Part shown: positions 10,016 through 19,603 of the stretch, piece by piece | How the letters are laid out: every line of letters begins with the position of its first letter | Numbering within the stretch: the stretch's first letter is position 1 | Source: Desulfogranum marinum | Lineage (GTDB): Bacteria; Desulfobacterota; Desulfobulbia; Desulfobulbales; Desulfobulbaceae | Direction of reading: 5' to 3' | DNA length: 64,000 nt | Assembly: GCF_016918565.1 (NCBI RefSeq) | Contig: NZ_JAFFQD010000010.1 | Span: forward strand, 1 to 64,000 | Made by a program: the position numbers and the translations under genes | Notes under the pieces: model-generated | The model's database searches: none | What the model was told of the DNA's origin: nothing | The model's input: the letters and a program-made list of their open reading frames with translations, nothing else

Positions 10016-10115
10016 GGTAATTTCTCCTTATACCTTTACCAGAATCAGGGCACAGAAGAGCTGGGAACGATTGCGTGGACACACAACCGCAGAGGCAGAA
10101 TACACAACAAACCGC

Positions 10116-10262
10116 CTGGCTACTCTCTCCCTTCCGGACTATAACCGTCGGCTCTGGAATCTCACCAGATCTGCTTGACCCTGCTGCTCGGCAGCAGGCG
10201 CTCGCGGGCTTTTCCTGAAACAGGCATCACCGCCGGTGGGGAATTACACCCCGCCCTGAGAA
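10116..10262 (-). promoter_or_regulatory. FMN riboswitch (RFN element) upstream of ribB
   Basis: On the minus strand the RFN landmarks appear in order: CTCAGGGCGGGGTGTAATTC, CCCACCGGCGGTGAT, a variable GC-rich stem (CTGCTGCCGAGCAGCAG), AGCAGATCTGGTGAGA, CCAGAGCCGACGGTTATAGT, and CCGGAAGGGAGAGAG. It lies directly upstream of ribB, the classic target. FMN binding should turn ribB off. Confidence 0.96.
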
Positions 10263-10442
10263 TAGTTAGTACATGACTCTCCTGCTTTCTACCAAGCAGC
10301 TGTGAGCCATGCACACCTCATTATAATTACTTGAGGGGTGTTTACATCGCATACTATCTTTGCTGCACAGCCCCCAAGGCGGTTACATAGTACAGAAGAG
10401 CAAAACAAAGTCAAGTTGAAAAAAATTATACATTGTAACTTA

Positions 10443-11522
10443 TCAGTCCCTATAAGCCAGAGCGACTTTATAGAACTGCGGTTCCACCTTGACAAGGGCA
10501 TCAATAAGCAGAGGATCAAAATGACTGCCTTTCCCATCAAGCATTATTTGCAACGCATCGGCATGGGATATAGCATCTTTATACACCCGCTTTGAAATAA
10601 GCGCGTCGTATACATCGGCAATAGCCATTATTCTTCCAGCCAACGGAATATTTTTTCCTGCCAGTCCCCTGGGGTAACCAGACCCGTCATATTTTTCATG
10701 GTGACTGCCTGCAATTTCTTTGGCACAGCTTAAAAAAGAAGTGGAATATCCGGCCATCTGCTCCAGGTTGGCAATAACTTCTTCGCCAAACAGGGTGTGT
10801 TTTTTCATCTCGTCAAACTCTTCAGCTGTCAGCTTGCCCGGCTTAAGAAGAATCGAATCTCGGATAGCCACCTTGCCGATATCATGTAAAGGAGCGGACT
10901 TCTGCAGCAGGTCAATGTATTCATACGTCAACTGATCTACAAAATGACCATTTTCAACCAGTGAAACAGATACCAGCTCCACATATTTACGGGTACGCTG
11001 AATATGGCGCCCAGTTTCCGGATCACGATATTCCGCCATCTCACCCATGGCCTCAATGATGACATCTTTTAATTGTTCTGTCTCATGGGTTCGCTGTTCA
11101 ACCAATTCTTCAAGGTGAGACCGATACGCATACAATTCAAGATGATTCTGGACTCGTGAACGTAACTCTGCCCCATTAAAGGGCTTGACAATATAATCTA
11201 CAGCTCCCAGCTCAAGGCCGCGGGTAATGTCAGCGGACTCTGCCCGAGCAGTAAGGAAAATAACTGGAATATCTGCAATCACCCGTTCCTTTTTCAACTC
11301 CACCACAGCCTCAAAACCACTCATGCCAGGCATCATGACATCCATTAAAATAAGCTGAGGGTGAGCCGCTTTTATCCGCTCCAATGCCTGTTCTCCAGTG
11401 GTAGCATAGGCAAATTCACAATCGAGCTCTTGCAAGTGTGACAGGGCTATTTGAATATTTTCAGGGACATCATCCACGATAAAGATAAGCGGCCGACTAC
11501 TTTTTTTCGTTTTACTGTTCAT
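10443..11522 (-). CDS. Response regulator with HD-GYP cyclic-di-GMP phosphodiesterase domain
   Basis: The protein has 359 residues. Residues about 10-125 are a receiver domain with the acidic pair DD17-18 and phospho-acceptor D61 (LILMDVMMPG). A linker helix joins it to an HD-GYP domain with HDIGKVAIRD, HTLFGEEVI, and HHEKYDGSGYPRGL, which includes the GYP signature. It should hydrolyse c-di-GMP in response to phosphorylation. The start overlaps the end of the upstream hybrid kinase gene by 11 nt, so the two form an operon and that kinase is the natural partner. Confidence 0.94.
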   Translation of the reverse strand: MNSKTKKSSRPLIFIVDDVPENIQIALSHLQELDCEFAYATTGEQALERIKAAHPQLILMDVMMPGMSGFEAVVELKKERVIADIPVIFLTARAESADITRGLELGAVDYIVKPFNGAELRSRVQNHLELYAYRSHLEELVEQRTHETEQLKDVIIEAMGEMAEYRDPETGRHIQRTRKYVELVSVSLVENGHFVDQLTYEYIDLLQKSAPLHDIGKVAIRDSILLKPGKLTAEEFDEMKKHTLFGEEVIANLEQMAGYSTSFLSCAKEIAGSHHEKYDGSGYPRGLAGKNIPLAGRIMAIADVYDALISKRVYKDAISHADALQIMLDGKGSHFDPLLIDALVKVEPQFYKVALAYRD

Positions 11523-13446
11523 TTTTAACCAGTTGTGTCAAGAGATTCTCTACGCCGATAATATCGTGCTCAGTGGCATAAAGTATCAGTTCTTCGCCAA
11601 AGTCAATCACCGTTTCCAGCCCTCTTGATTCACCTTCCTGCTTTATCAATTCTCCGAGTTTGATCGCAGTGGAAAGGCTGCCGGTAAAGATAGCCTTTTC
11701 AAGCTGTACTTCTAACTCATCACTCCATAAGGAAGAAATCAGCAACATCTGCTCCTTGCCCTCCTCATTAGCTATTGAGGACTCCGAATCCACCTCACCA
11801 TCACCAGAGGCAGAGCCAAGATTGTATTGAGCAATAATTTCTTCTATTTCTTCAAATCGAAACGGCTTTTGCAAGTGGCCATCAAAAAGTGGGTCAGCAC
11901 CAGTATCTTCAATTAACTCTCCTGTCATCATAATCACCGGAATATGTTCCGTCGCTGGATTGGTTTTCAGTTCCATGGTCACCGCCTTGCCATCCTTGCT
12001 GCCGCTAAGATGCAAATCCATAAAAATAATGGCCGGTTTATGCTGAACTGCAGCCTCAACTGCCTCATCGCCGGTTGAGGCAGTTGAGACCTTCATGGAC
12101 GATCCGCTGAAATAATCAGTAAAGACTTCCTTGATCAGTTCTTCATCGTCAACAATCAACAACCTGGAAACAGCCGCAGGAAGCGGCTCAGGAGCTTCAG
12201 TAGTCTGTGAGGCTAAATGGTACTGTGTTTCGGCCATGGAAACATCGGTTAGGGTAACCGTAAACGTTGTGCCCGCTCCGAGGGCGCTTTCAAGTACAAT
12301 TTCCCCGCCCATCATGGCAACGAGCCGACCACATAAAGCCAACCCAAATCCTCGACCATTATAATTGGTGACAGCTTCCTCTCCAGTCGGGTTGAGTATA
12401 TGGGATAGGATCGCAGAATCTTTTTCAGGGATACCTATCCCCGTATCAGCAACGACAATGCGCAAATTATAGATATCTGCTTGGCTGCTATCCCACTCCC
12501 CCTCTATGGTTACGCAAATACTTCCTTTACGGGTAAACTTAATCGCATTACTCAGCAAATTCTGTATAACCTGCTTGAGACGTATACCATCAATAAACAC
12601 AACCGATGGAATATCCTTATCAACGAAATAACTCACATCCAATTTTTTAAGTTGCGCCTGATCACGAAACAGATCAACTACCTCGCCGACAAGATCCGGC
12701 ATGCGAACCGGTATTTTTTTCAATTTCAAATGGCCCGTTTCGATTTTTGACAGATCCATTAAATCATTGAGGATTGTCACCAAGGTCATTCCACTCCGGA
12801 AGATAGTTTCGGCAAATCTCTTTTCCCTATGGGGAAGATCACTCCCTGCTAACATTTCCGCATAACCAATGATAGCATTCATGGGGGTACGGATGTCGTG
12901 GTTCATATTGGCAATAAACTCTTGGTGAATATTACGAGTCTGCTCCGCATTTACCGGTACGCCCTTTTCCTTGTATGTCTTTCCCTCACCTTGAAGAATA
13001 TCTTTTCCGTAACGAATCACAAAACGACCGTGTTCGGTTTCCTGCAGCAACAGCAACTCCTCGTTACATTCCACAGTGCCGTCCGCATAGGTACGGGTTC
13101 TGAGATATTTTTTTTGTTTCTCTTTACCTGCAAAAAAGTCGGCAATAATTTCTGCAGAAAAAGAAGGGTCCAGCTCGTAAGCAGGAACGCCCAAGAGAGC
13201 AACATCAATATTTCTTGCATTAATAAGGGCTGTTTTATTTGCCTTGGCAACACAGTACTTTTCATCAATCCACCAGATATCCAAAGGAACATTGTCCAAC
13301 GCCTCCAGTACTATGGCAGGTGTGTTGTCATTTAATCGGTGATCCATAACTGTAAGGGTTTTCTTTTGCATGTGATGGGTTATTAAAAAAAAATGTGCGG
13401 ATGAACAATATACCAGCAATGCCCCACAAAGAAGACGTGCTTTCAC
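11512..13446 (-). CDS. Hybrid sensor histidine kinase (PAS, HisKA, HATPase, receiver)
   Basis: Using the far GTG start at 13446, residues about 45-160 look like a PAS-type sensor. They are followed by the HisKA box NHDIRTPMNAIIG with H183, and a HATPase domain (NLLSNAIKFT, VVADTGIGIPE, GRGFGLALCGRL). A receiver domain (LLIVDDEELI, IIFMDLHLSG) follows, then a helical C-terminus of about 75 residues without an obvious HPt histidine. The true start may be nearer the PAS domain, for example ATG 13371 or 13347, because the first 25 residues resemble a weak hydrophobic stretch and no good ribosome site marks 13446. It overlaps the HD-GYP regulator and probably feeds c-di-GMP signalling. Confidence 0.9.
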   Translation of the reverse strand: MKARLLCGALLVYCSSAHFFLITHHMQKKTLTVMDHRLNDNTPAIVLEALDNVPLDIWWIDEKYCVAKANKTALINARNIDVALLGVPAYELDPSFSAEIIADFFAGKEKQKKYLRTRTYADGTVECNEELLLLQETEHGRFVIRYGKDILQGEGKTYKEKGVPVNAEQTRNIHQEFIANMNHDIRTPMNAIIGYAEMLAGSDLPHREKRFAETIFRSGMTLVTILNDLMDLSKIETGHLKLKKIPVRMPDLVGEVVDLFRDQAQLKKLDVSYFVDKDIPSVVFIDGIRLKQVIQNLLSNAIKFTRKGSICVTIEGEWDSSQADIYNLRIVVADTGIGIPEKDSAILSHILNPTGEEAVTNYNGRGFGLALCGRLVAMMGGEIVLESALGAGTTFTVTLTDVSMAETQYHLASQTTEAPEPLPAAVSRLLIVDDEELIKEVFTDYFSGSSMKVSTASTGDEAVEAAVQHKPAIIFMDLHLSGSKDGKAVTMELKTNPATEHIPVIMMTGELIEDTGADPLFDGHLQKPFRFEEIEEIIAQYNLGSASGDGEVDSESSIANEEGKEQMLLISSLWSDELEVQLEKAIFTGSLSTAIKLGELIKQEGESRGLETVIDFGEELILYATEHDIIGVENLLTQLVKNEQ

Positions 13447-13880
13447 TTATTGCAACAGTAAACTTTCTTTTTGACTTGTTGGGAGGCTGTCGGATACTAA
13501 GCTTTTATCTCAAACCATTTATAGTAAATCAAGCAGAGCCGGATGGCTGGCAACAGAGTCCATGCTCAGCAGGGAGCATTGATTTTCAAAAAATGACGCC
13601 TAAGTGGGAAAAAAGAACATCATCCGAATGGCTTCCCATAGATACTACATTACTCTCCTAAGTTGTATACTAGAGCAAGTAGTGCTTGATTACCAAATGT
13701 TAATTCAAAAAGATGTTCTTTTGTAGACACTTGTATGAGGATTTACAGAACGAAGCGATAGAATAAATCATCTCTGAATAACAGCTGACACTCGCTGGTT
13801 ACGCATACCGCGCGTAATTGAGGACAAGCATAAAAAAATATACAGAAAGGGGGTCACTGCTCTCTGCAGTGGGTTTGAGG
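13447..13880. other. Intergenic gap, no gene recognised
   Basis: AT-rich sequence upstream of the kinase gene. It presumably contains the kinase promoter. I saw no convincing ORF, RNA or hairpin. Confidence 0.5.
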
Positions 13881-14030
13881 TAACCATTCAGCGAATATTT
13901 AAAAACTTTCATTCTACCCTGAACTGTCACTGCTCTACAGGGCTCCAAATATTCGGAACAGACCGATTAAGCAGATAAGCCCCGACTTCGATACATCGGC
14001 ATGCTGGACGAGCAGATCGTGGAGAGTTGG
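13881..14030 (+). repeat. Dispersed repeat family X, copy 1
   Basis: About 150 nt shares order and sequence with 15180-15330. Shared blocks include TTCAGCGAA, TCTACC, CCGATTA, GCCCCGACTTCGATACAT and CGTGGAGAGTTGG. It lies downstream of csaA. It has no open frame and appears to be an old, diverged element. Confidence 0.7.
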
Positions 14031-14108
14031 AGTGTTGCTGAGTTACAAACACTGGTTTATTTTTCCATGCAGCCCGGCCTACCTGCCAAATAACATAAAA
14101 TTCTTTGA

Positions 14109-14468
14109 TTAGAATAACTTACTACCAACTTTAGCATTAACTGCCGGCGAGACAAACGTGGCCTCACCGCTTTCTGCTTTTGGATATTGCACGCCTAAAA
14201 CCAACACCTCTGAAGTGACAGGTCCCATTGGCCTTGGGTCAAAATTTAAAACTCCGAGTACCAGTCTGTCTTTAACGTCCTCAACCGGGTGACAGGTAAA
14301 GCGGCCGTAACTTACTCGCTTTCCATATTTGCCGAAATCTACAACCATCTTATAGGTCTGCTTATTCGTTCTGGTTTCCAGTTCGACCTCAACAATCCTG
14401 CCAACTCGTACATCAAGTTTTGCAAATGAGTCATCATAGGAAACAACAGGTTTTATTTTGCTTGCCAT
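14109..14468 (-). CDS. csaA: tRNA-binding domain protein, CsaA-like
   Basis: This 119-residue single-domain protein has the EMAP-II/Trbp111 OB fold: LDVRVGRIVEVE, then LVLGVLNFDPRPMGPVTSEVLVLG, and a C-terminal hydrophobic strand. Proteins of this size bind tRNA or act as secretion-linked chaperones (CsaA). It stands alone between two copies of repeat X. The start ATG 14468 is the only plausible one. The exact cellular role is not shown by the sequence. Confidence 0.85.
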   Translation of the reverse strand: MASKIKPVVSYDDSFAKLDVRVGRIVEVELETRTNKQTYKMVVDFGKYGKRVSYGRFTCHPVEDVKDRLVLGVLNFDPRPMGPVTSEVLVLGVQYPKAESGEATFVSPAVNAKVGSKLF

Positions 14469-14729
14469 TTTTCTTTTCTCATAACATGAAGACTAGAGTG
14501 AATGCTGCGTACTATTACGTTTTTTGTTTTGAGCTTCATTTTTACAAGGTTGATACGGAAGCAAGGTACAAATCCTGCTTACGTTTATTTAATGCCCTTG
14601 AAGGAAAATTTCCTGTTCAGGAACAGAGTTAAAAAAACAACTGAACATGTCTTGAACATATTTGACATCGAGCAGCTAAATCAATAAACAAAGTTGCTAC
14701 TCACTGGCATTGTAACGCCACTTTGGAAA

Positions 14730-15146
14730 TCACTCGCCGATAATTTTCACCAACACCCTCTTCTTCCGGCAACCATCAAATTCGCCATAAAAAATCTGCT
14801 CCCATGTGCCGAAATCAAGCTGTCCGTCTGTGATGGCAACCACCACTTCACGGCCCATGATCTGCCGCTTCATGTGCGCGTCGGCATTGTCTTCATAGCC
14901 GTTATGGCGATACTGGTTAACCGGTTCGTGAGGCGCTAACTTTTCCAGCCATACTTCGTAGTCATGATGTAAGCCACTCTCATCATCATTGATAAACACT
15001 GATGCTGTTATGTGCATCGCATTCACAAGAACAAGCCCTTCCTGCACTCCACTTTCACGGAGACACTCTTCAACCTGGGGGGTAATATTGATAAAACCTC
15101 TGCGCGATGGAACTTCAAACCAGAGCTCCCTCCTATAGCTTTTCAT
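14730..15146 (-). CDS. YjbQ/UPF0047 family protein
   Basis: The protein has 139 residues from ATG 15146, chosen because AGAGAGG lies 8 nt upstream. The family folds as a small beta-sandwich and has been linked to thiamine-phosphate-synthase-like side activity, though its physiological role is unsettled. Visible signatures are [22 protein letters not shown], shown here only by its key residues H, E and D, the segment [18 protein letters not shown] with metal-binding histidines, and the closing [13 protein letters not shown]. It is a stand-alone gene with repeat X immediately upstream. Confidence 0.88.
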   Translation of the reverse strand: MKSYRRELWFEVPSRRGFINITPQVEECLRESGVQEGLVLVNAMHITASVFINDDESGLHHDYEVWLEKLAPHEPVNQYRHNGYEDNADAHMKRQIMGREVVVAITDGQLDFGTWEQIFYGEFDGCRKKRVLVKIIGE

Positions 15147-15179
15147 ACATGTACCTCTCTTAAAATTTACAAAAAATAG

Positions 15180-15330
15180 TAACAATTCAGCGAAGATCTA
15201 AAAACTGTCAATCTACCTCGAACGGTAAGTGTTCAGCAGTGCTGCAAATGTTCACAAACTGTCCGATTAGCAGAGAGGCCCCGACTTCGATACATTGGTA
15301 TGCTGGGGGGACAGGTCGTGGAGAGTTGGG
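15180..15330 (+). repeat. Dispersed repeat family X, copy 2
   Basis: Diverged copy of the element at 13881-14030, in the same orientation, with the shared block GGCCCCGACTTCGATACAT and the end block CGTGGAGAGTTGG. It abuts the yjbQ promoter side. A third, partial copy lies inverted at 20938-21040. Confidence 0.7.
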
Positions 15331-15925
15331 CCGCTGCCTCTAACCCGAATTTCTCATGAACATTGTGTCAACCTGTCAAATTACAAACAATCTTTATATG
15401 TTATACAAACTAAGATGAAGTTGAAAGTTTTTCACAATGTTCACCAAAGGTCAGTCCATCCAGCACCATTTTCTTCAGTATTTTGGCAATGAATATAGGC
15501 TACTATGATTCATTGCCAAAAACTTTGAAACTGGCGCTGCCTGAACTGATGAGAAATCCAGGCTAAGTAATAATTTCAAATCCAATAATTTCTGCTTTTC
15601 AGCTGTTTACCAGGGACCATAGTTTGACGAAAACAATAGTTTGCAAACCACCTACACTATTAATGTGATAATTTAGTGACGCCACAACCGTACTCAACAA
15701 ATCGCGGACGAAAACAGGGTAACGGTCAACGATCACTTTGCTTTTTTAATATTTTCAACATCCGTTTATGCACGTTACTCAAATAGAGGCCGCCCCTCCG
15801 GTCGCACTGCTGAACACAACGATGACCAAGGACCTTGTTTTATTTCATAAACAGACCCCATAAAGAGTTCCGTAAGTGTCTGAAAACCTGTTTTCGTCAA
15901 CAATCATGTCGCAAATCCGGTAAAA
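15331..15925. other. Intergenic gap holding repeat family Y
   Basis: No gene is seen. Around 15432-15485 the segment beginning ATGTTCACCAAAGGTCAG matches 19723-19780. A second block near 15540 (CCTGAACTGATGAGAAATCC) matches 34280-34305. The remainder is AT-rich without recognisable features. Confidence 0.5.
15432..15575 (+). repeat. Dispersed repeat family Y, longest copy
   Basis: It begins AATGTTCACCAAAGGTCAG, continues through a TTTTCTTCAGTATTTTGGCA segment, and ends CTGATGAGAAATCCAGGCTA. The 5' half recurs at 19723. A shortened version with the middle missing is at 34253-34310. Confidence 0.6.
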
Positions 15926-17527
15926 TTAGAATGGAAAATCAGCATCGCTCTCAACCTGTAACTCGACCTTGCTGACAAGAGGTTTCTTTGCAGTTTTATG
16001 CACAGGGTTGCCGTCAACAAAGATCGCTTTATATGGCTTGGTCGGGCATGCGTGTTCACACCCTCCGCAGCCGATGCAATAGTCTGCTGTAACTTCCGGA
16101 ATGACGAGCAGCCTATTGAGTGGATTTTCGTACGGCACCATCTTGACTGCTTTGGTCGGACAATGTTCGGAACATGCACCGCAGGCAGTATTGTCGGTAT
16201 AGACCACGCAATTTTCCCTGATAAATGTAGCTACACCGATCTGCGTTATTTTTTTCTCCGCCACCTCAAGCGGAAGTAGAGCACCGGTTGGGCATACATT
16301 CGTACAGACCGTACACTCATAATTGCAGTGACCCGTGCGATAGTTCATCCGCGGCAACATTACTCCGGACAGGCCATATTCCAGGACAGAGGGAAGCAAC
16401 ACCTGAGTTGGACAGGCACTCACGCATAGATGACAAGCTGTGCATGTGGCCGTAAAGTGGGCGACGCTGGCTGAGCCCGGCAAGGAGACTGGACTTGTCC
16501 TTATCACCGGAATAACGGTCGGTTTACTTTGGATAATTGTCTTCACTGTTTTGGCAGTGGTTCCAGCTTCTGCCAATCCGGCTATTCCCAAAAGGTATAC
16601 CCCTGAATGCAAGAGCAATAACCGTCGTTCCCGATCCGGCTTCAGGGCGTTTTGGGCAGCCCCCCTCCCCCAGGTCCTCCGCCTTGAATATTGCATTGCA
16701 CCGTTTGCGCAAACGGCCAGACAGTTGTAACAGCTCACACAACGGCTCATATCGACTGTCTTTGCGGCAAGATCAATACAACCGGCCTTGCACACTGTTT
16801 CACATCGCTTGCACCCGATACAGGATTCTTGCACAATCTTGATTCGTAAGAAAGAAAATCCGGCAACAAACCCCAGAAGCGCACCAACCGGACAAACACT
16901 GTTGCAATACAACCGACCACGTGTAGCTGAAAGCCAAAGAACCAGCAACAGCATTGCCACGGCAACCCCGGTGGAGAAAGGTGCCATGGCTGCCCAATGG
17001 CCACGAGCCAGAAAATAAATATCATACTGTTCCAGCGCCATGGCGCCGACATTGTTCACACCAAGAGCAATCGGACGCATGATATTGGTCATCATCCGGC
17101 CAAACCCACTGAAGGGATCTAAAAAGTTCAGTAAAATATTGCTGCCTGCCAACAGCAAAAGAGCGGTGAGCAAAAGTACCGAATACCGCAAAGCATTGCC
17201 AGGTTTGCGATAGCTAAAAAGAGCATGTTTCCGCCTCTTCCGCACAACAAAACCAATCATATCCTGCAGGGTTCCGAGCGGACAGATGGTTGAGCAATAA
17301 ACACGTCCGGCTGCCATTGTCAGAAAAAGAACGAGAAGAAATCCAATTGCTCCGAGAGTAGTAGAATGGATGAATTTCTGCAAAGAAGGTACAAATTGCA
17401 GATAAAGAAGAGTACTGCCGGCAACAGGGGCGAAGGTGTTCCTGAAATCAAAAAACAACAGTACGGTAAGGATAAAAAAGAGCACCGATACAGCAACACG
17501 TACTCTTTTTAACTGATGCAAGTACAT
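15926..17527 (-). CDS. Membrane polyferredoxin (NapH/NosR-C-like, multiple 4Fe-4S motifs)
   Basis: The N-terminal half of this 533-residue protein has several membrane helices and two CxxxCP loops (CSTICPLGTL, CNSVCPVGALLG), as in NapH-type quinol-linked electron carriers. The C-terminal half has six 4Fe-4S motifs, recognisable from CIGCKRCETVC, CVSCYNCLAVC, CTACHLCVSAC, CTVCTNVC, CGACSEHC and CIGCGGCEHAC. It should move electrons between the membrane quinone pool and a soluble or periplasmic partner. The upstream gene, ending 2 nt away, encodes a Tat-exported DUF362 protein, so the two probably work together. The electron acceptor is unknown. Confidence 0.88.
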   Translation of the reverse strand: MYLHQLKRVRVAVSVLFFILTVLLFFDFRNTFAPVAGSTLLYLQFVPSLQKFIHSTTLGAIGFLLVLFLTMAAGRVYCSTICPLGTLQDMIGFVVRKRRKHALFSYRKPGNALRYSVLLLTALLLLAGSNILLNFLDPFSGFGRMMTNIMRPIALGVNNVGAMALEQYDIYFLARGHWAAMAPFSTGVAVAMLLLVLWLSATRGRLYCNSVCPVGALLGFVAGFSFLRIKIVQESCIGCKRCETVCKAGCIDLAAKTVDMSRCVSCYNCLAVCANGAMQYSRRRTWGRGAAQNALKPDRERRLLLLHSGVYLLGIAGLAEAGTTAKTVKTIIQSKPTVIPVIRTSPVSLPGSASVAHFTATCTACHLCVSACPTQVLLPSVLEYGLSGVMLPRMNYRTGHCNYECTVCTNVCPTGALLPLEVAEKKITQIGVATFIRENCVVYTDNTACGACSEHCPTKAVKMVPYENPLNRLLVIPEVTADYCIGCGGCEHACPTKPYKAIFVDGNPVHKTAKKPLVSKVELQVESDADFPF

Positions 17528-17529
17528 AA

Positions 17530-18450
17530 TCAGATCTTGATGCGGTCGATCGAAAGCTCTTTCAAGTTGATCTTGCCAAGATGCATATCCGCTGCCAGCT
17601 GAATGTGACGAATATCTGTCGGTTTGGCACCGAATATCATCGCCGCTGCCGCATCGGCCGCAACCGGATCAGGAGAGACAATCAATGATTTCATAGAAAC
17701 GACATCCCCCACAGAGACACCACGGGGCCCATTCTGCTTCACCACGTTATAAGCGTCCACCACCGTAAGATTCGGCTTTCTGTAAGAGACAAAATCAGCA
17801 ATGCACTGGTGCAGGTCGTTCCTGTGATAGTACCATCGATCCCACACGACCCCCATGAGATTCTTCATGCCGATAGTAACCATTGAGGAGCTGTGGTGCT
17901 TCAGTACCGGAGCATTGATGATTATATCTGCATCCAGTACCAACTCATGTACCTTGGTTTCAGTGAGACGTTTTCCATGAGGTACCCTGACCTTATGATA
18001 GTACCCTTCATTATTACCAGGAACAATTTTCCCGCCGGCATCCTTTACGGCTCTCTCAACACCGCTGTTTTTGTAACACTGAGACCAGGCATCACAGGTA
18101 TGATCGAATACCGATACTTGTTTGGCTCCCGCTTGCAGGCAATGTTCGATGATGCGACCAACAAGTTTTGGATGTGTATTGCCAGCTCTATCAGGTGTCA
18201 AATCCCAGCCAATGTTTGGTTTGACCAATACCTTACTGCCTTTGGGCACAAACGTTTGCATCCCACCAAACGATGCCATCGCCTTGTCAAACATCTGTTC
18301 CGGTTCGCCTCCCTTGACAGCCACCAGATCATATGGAGCCAGTGGATTGCCGATCGCGGCAAGGACTCTCGAATAGTCCCCAAATGCCAATGAAGATCCG
18401 ACCACTAGCGAACTGCCGATCACATTCTTTAAAAAATATCGTCGATCCAT
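17530..18450 (-). CDS. Tat-exported DUF362 domain protein
   Basis: The protein has 306 residues from ATG 18450, which has GAGAGAGG 8 nt upstream. A longer frame to 18510 exists but lacks such a site. It opens with MDRRYFLKNVIG and a hydrophobic stretch, a twin-arginine-like signal with RR near the start, although the motif is degenerate. The DUF362 domain follows (KVLVKPNIGWDL, INAPVLKHHSSSMVTIGMKNLMG, PVAADAAAAMIFG). DUF362 proteins often sit beside or within polyferredoxins, and here the next gene is one. The likely role is a periplasmic redox partner; the reaction is unknown. Confidence 0.85.
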   Translation of the reverse strand: MDRRYFLKNVIGSSLVVGSSLAFGDYSRVLAAIGNPLAPYDLVAVKGGEPEQMFDKAMASFGGMQTFVPKGSKVLVKPNIGWDLTPDRAGNTHPKLVGRIIEHCLQAGAKQVSVFDHTCDAWSQCYKNSGVERAVKDAGGKIVPGNNEGYYHKVRVPHGKRLTETKVHELVLDADIIINAPVLKHHSSSMVTIGMKNLMGVVWDRWYYHRNDLHQCIADFVSYRKPNLTVVDAYNVVKQNGPRGVSVGDVVSMKSLIVSPDPVAADAAAAMIFGAKPTDIRHIQLAADMHLGKINLKELSIDRIKI

Positions 18451-18550
18451 AATAACCTCTCTCGAGTTGTTGGTCTTGGCATGCACTTTACTTGCTCTGC
18501 GACGCATCATCTCGTTTCTTCATCATTTACTCTGTTATTGTCTGGTGCGC

Positions 18551-18579
18551 ACCTGGAACAATGTTGAACAGTTCCAGGT
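18551..18579. other. 9-bp hairpin between hydrolase and DUF362 genes
   Basis: ACCTGGAAC pairs perfectly with GTTCCAGGT across an 11-nt loop. A T run follows on the plus strand only (18592-18598), so it is not a clean terminator for the minus-strand hydrolase gene. The minus-strand text TTCTACCTGGAACTGTTCA resembles the start of repeat X. Confidence 0.45.
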
Positions 18580-18643
18580 AGAATTTAAGACCTTTTTTTA
18601 TTATTGGCTAAAGAATTGCCCCTAATATGCACAAACAGGTTCG

Positions 18644-19603
18644 TTAAGTGCTTGCGCAGACAGAGAGAAAATCGAGAATAATTGTCTCGATTGTGGCAGT
18701 ACAGTTAGGTGCAAGGATATCGCCAGCCAGAACATGTCGTTCCGGTGCTTCAGTATCGCTAATGGGGACGAGGAGCTTATCGGCTGATCCGATTCGGTTA
18801 AAGGTTGCCGGTATTGCTTTGGGATCGATCACCCGGTCAAAGGGGGAATAGATGGTCAACCACGGCTGGCTGATAGTTTCCAGGGGGAGCGAACGGATTA
18901 GGCGAACAAACTGTATCATAGGCAACAAGGCCCTGGTTGGGAAACGGTAAGTCCAGTACTTGCTGTGGAGCGGATTTTGTGGTTTCCAGCTATATTCAGG
19001 GCCATTGACCAACTCACCGATAAGCCCTCCCCATGGCCAGCTCAGCAACAGCGAACGCTTATCGGCCAAGGCGTAATTGGGTGAGATCAAAATAAAGGCA
19101 GCAACCTGTTTTCCCATCGGTTGCACGGCCAGCCAGGTTGCGGCCGTCGCTCCGGTGGAAAGACCGATAACTATAACTCGGTCGCCGATCCGGCGGCCGA
19201 TAGCCATTGCCTCGGAAATGTCGTTTATATAAGCATTTACGCTGCACTCAAGCATAGCCTCACCTGTGCGGCCATGCCCAGTAAACCGGGTATAAAACAG
19301 ATTGGCCCCCATGGCCTCCGCCACCTTATCCGCAAGCGGAGCCGACTCCTGGCGGGTCGCTGAAAAGCCGTGTAAATACACGATGGAGAAAGGAGTTTTC
19401 CGGCCCGGTTCGTCTGCCCAACGGATGATCTTTTCGGTTCCCGGAACCAGGTCATCATAGGCGGCCTCCTTCTCTGCCAGATAGGCATCAAGATCTTCTG
19501 GCAATGTCAGCGGATGCAAGGTGGTATCCACTTCTACCCGCGGTCCAGCAAGTAAAAGGATAATCAAGAGCAGGAGTATCCCACCCCCCAGTAGCAGGTA
19601 CAT
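18644..19603 (-). CDS. Alpha/beta hydrolase with N-terminal membrane anchor
   Basis: Residues 1-20 of this 319-residue protein are a very hydrophobic segment, likely a membrane anchor or uncleaved signal. The hydrolase core shows the oxyanion strand IVYLHGFSATRQES, the nucleophile elbow GLSTGATAA, the acidic position in IYSPFDRVIDP, and the histidine in PERHVLAGD. It therefore has a complete Ser-Asp-His set and is probably an esterase or lipase acting at the membrane. Substrate is unknown. It is monocistronic. Confidence 0.85.
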   Translation of the reverse strand: MYLLLGGGILLLLIILLLAGPRVEVDTTLHPLTLPEDLDAYLAEKEAAYDDLVPGTEKIIRWADEPGRKTPFSIVYLHGFSATRQESAPLADKVAEAMGANLFYTRFTGHGRTGEAMLECSVNAYINDISEAMAIGRRIGDRVIVIGLSTGATAATWLAVQPMGKQVAAFILISPNYALADKRSLLLSWPWGGLIGELVNGPEYSWKPQNPLHSKYWTYRFPTRALLPMIQFVRLIRSLPLETISQPWLTIYSPFDRVIDPKAIPATFNRIGSADKLLVPISDTEAPERHVLAGDILAPNCTATIETIILDFLSVCAST

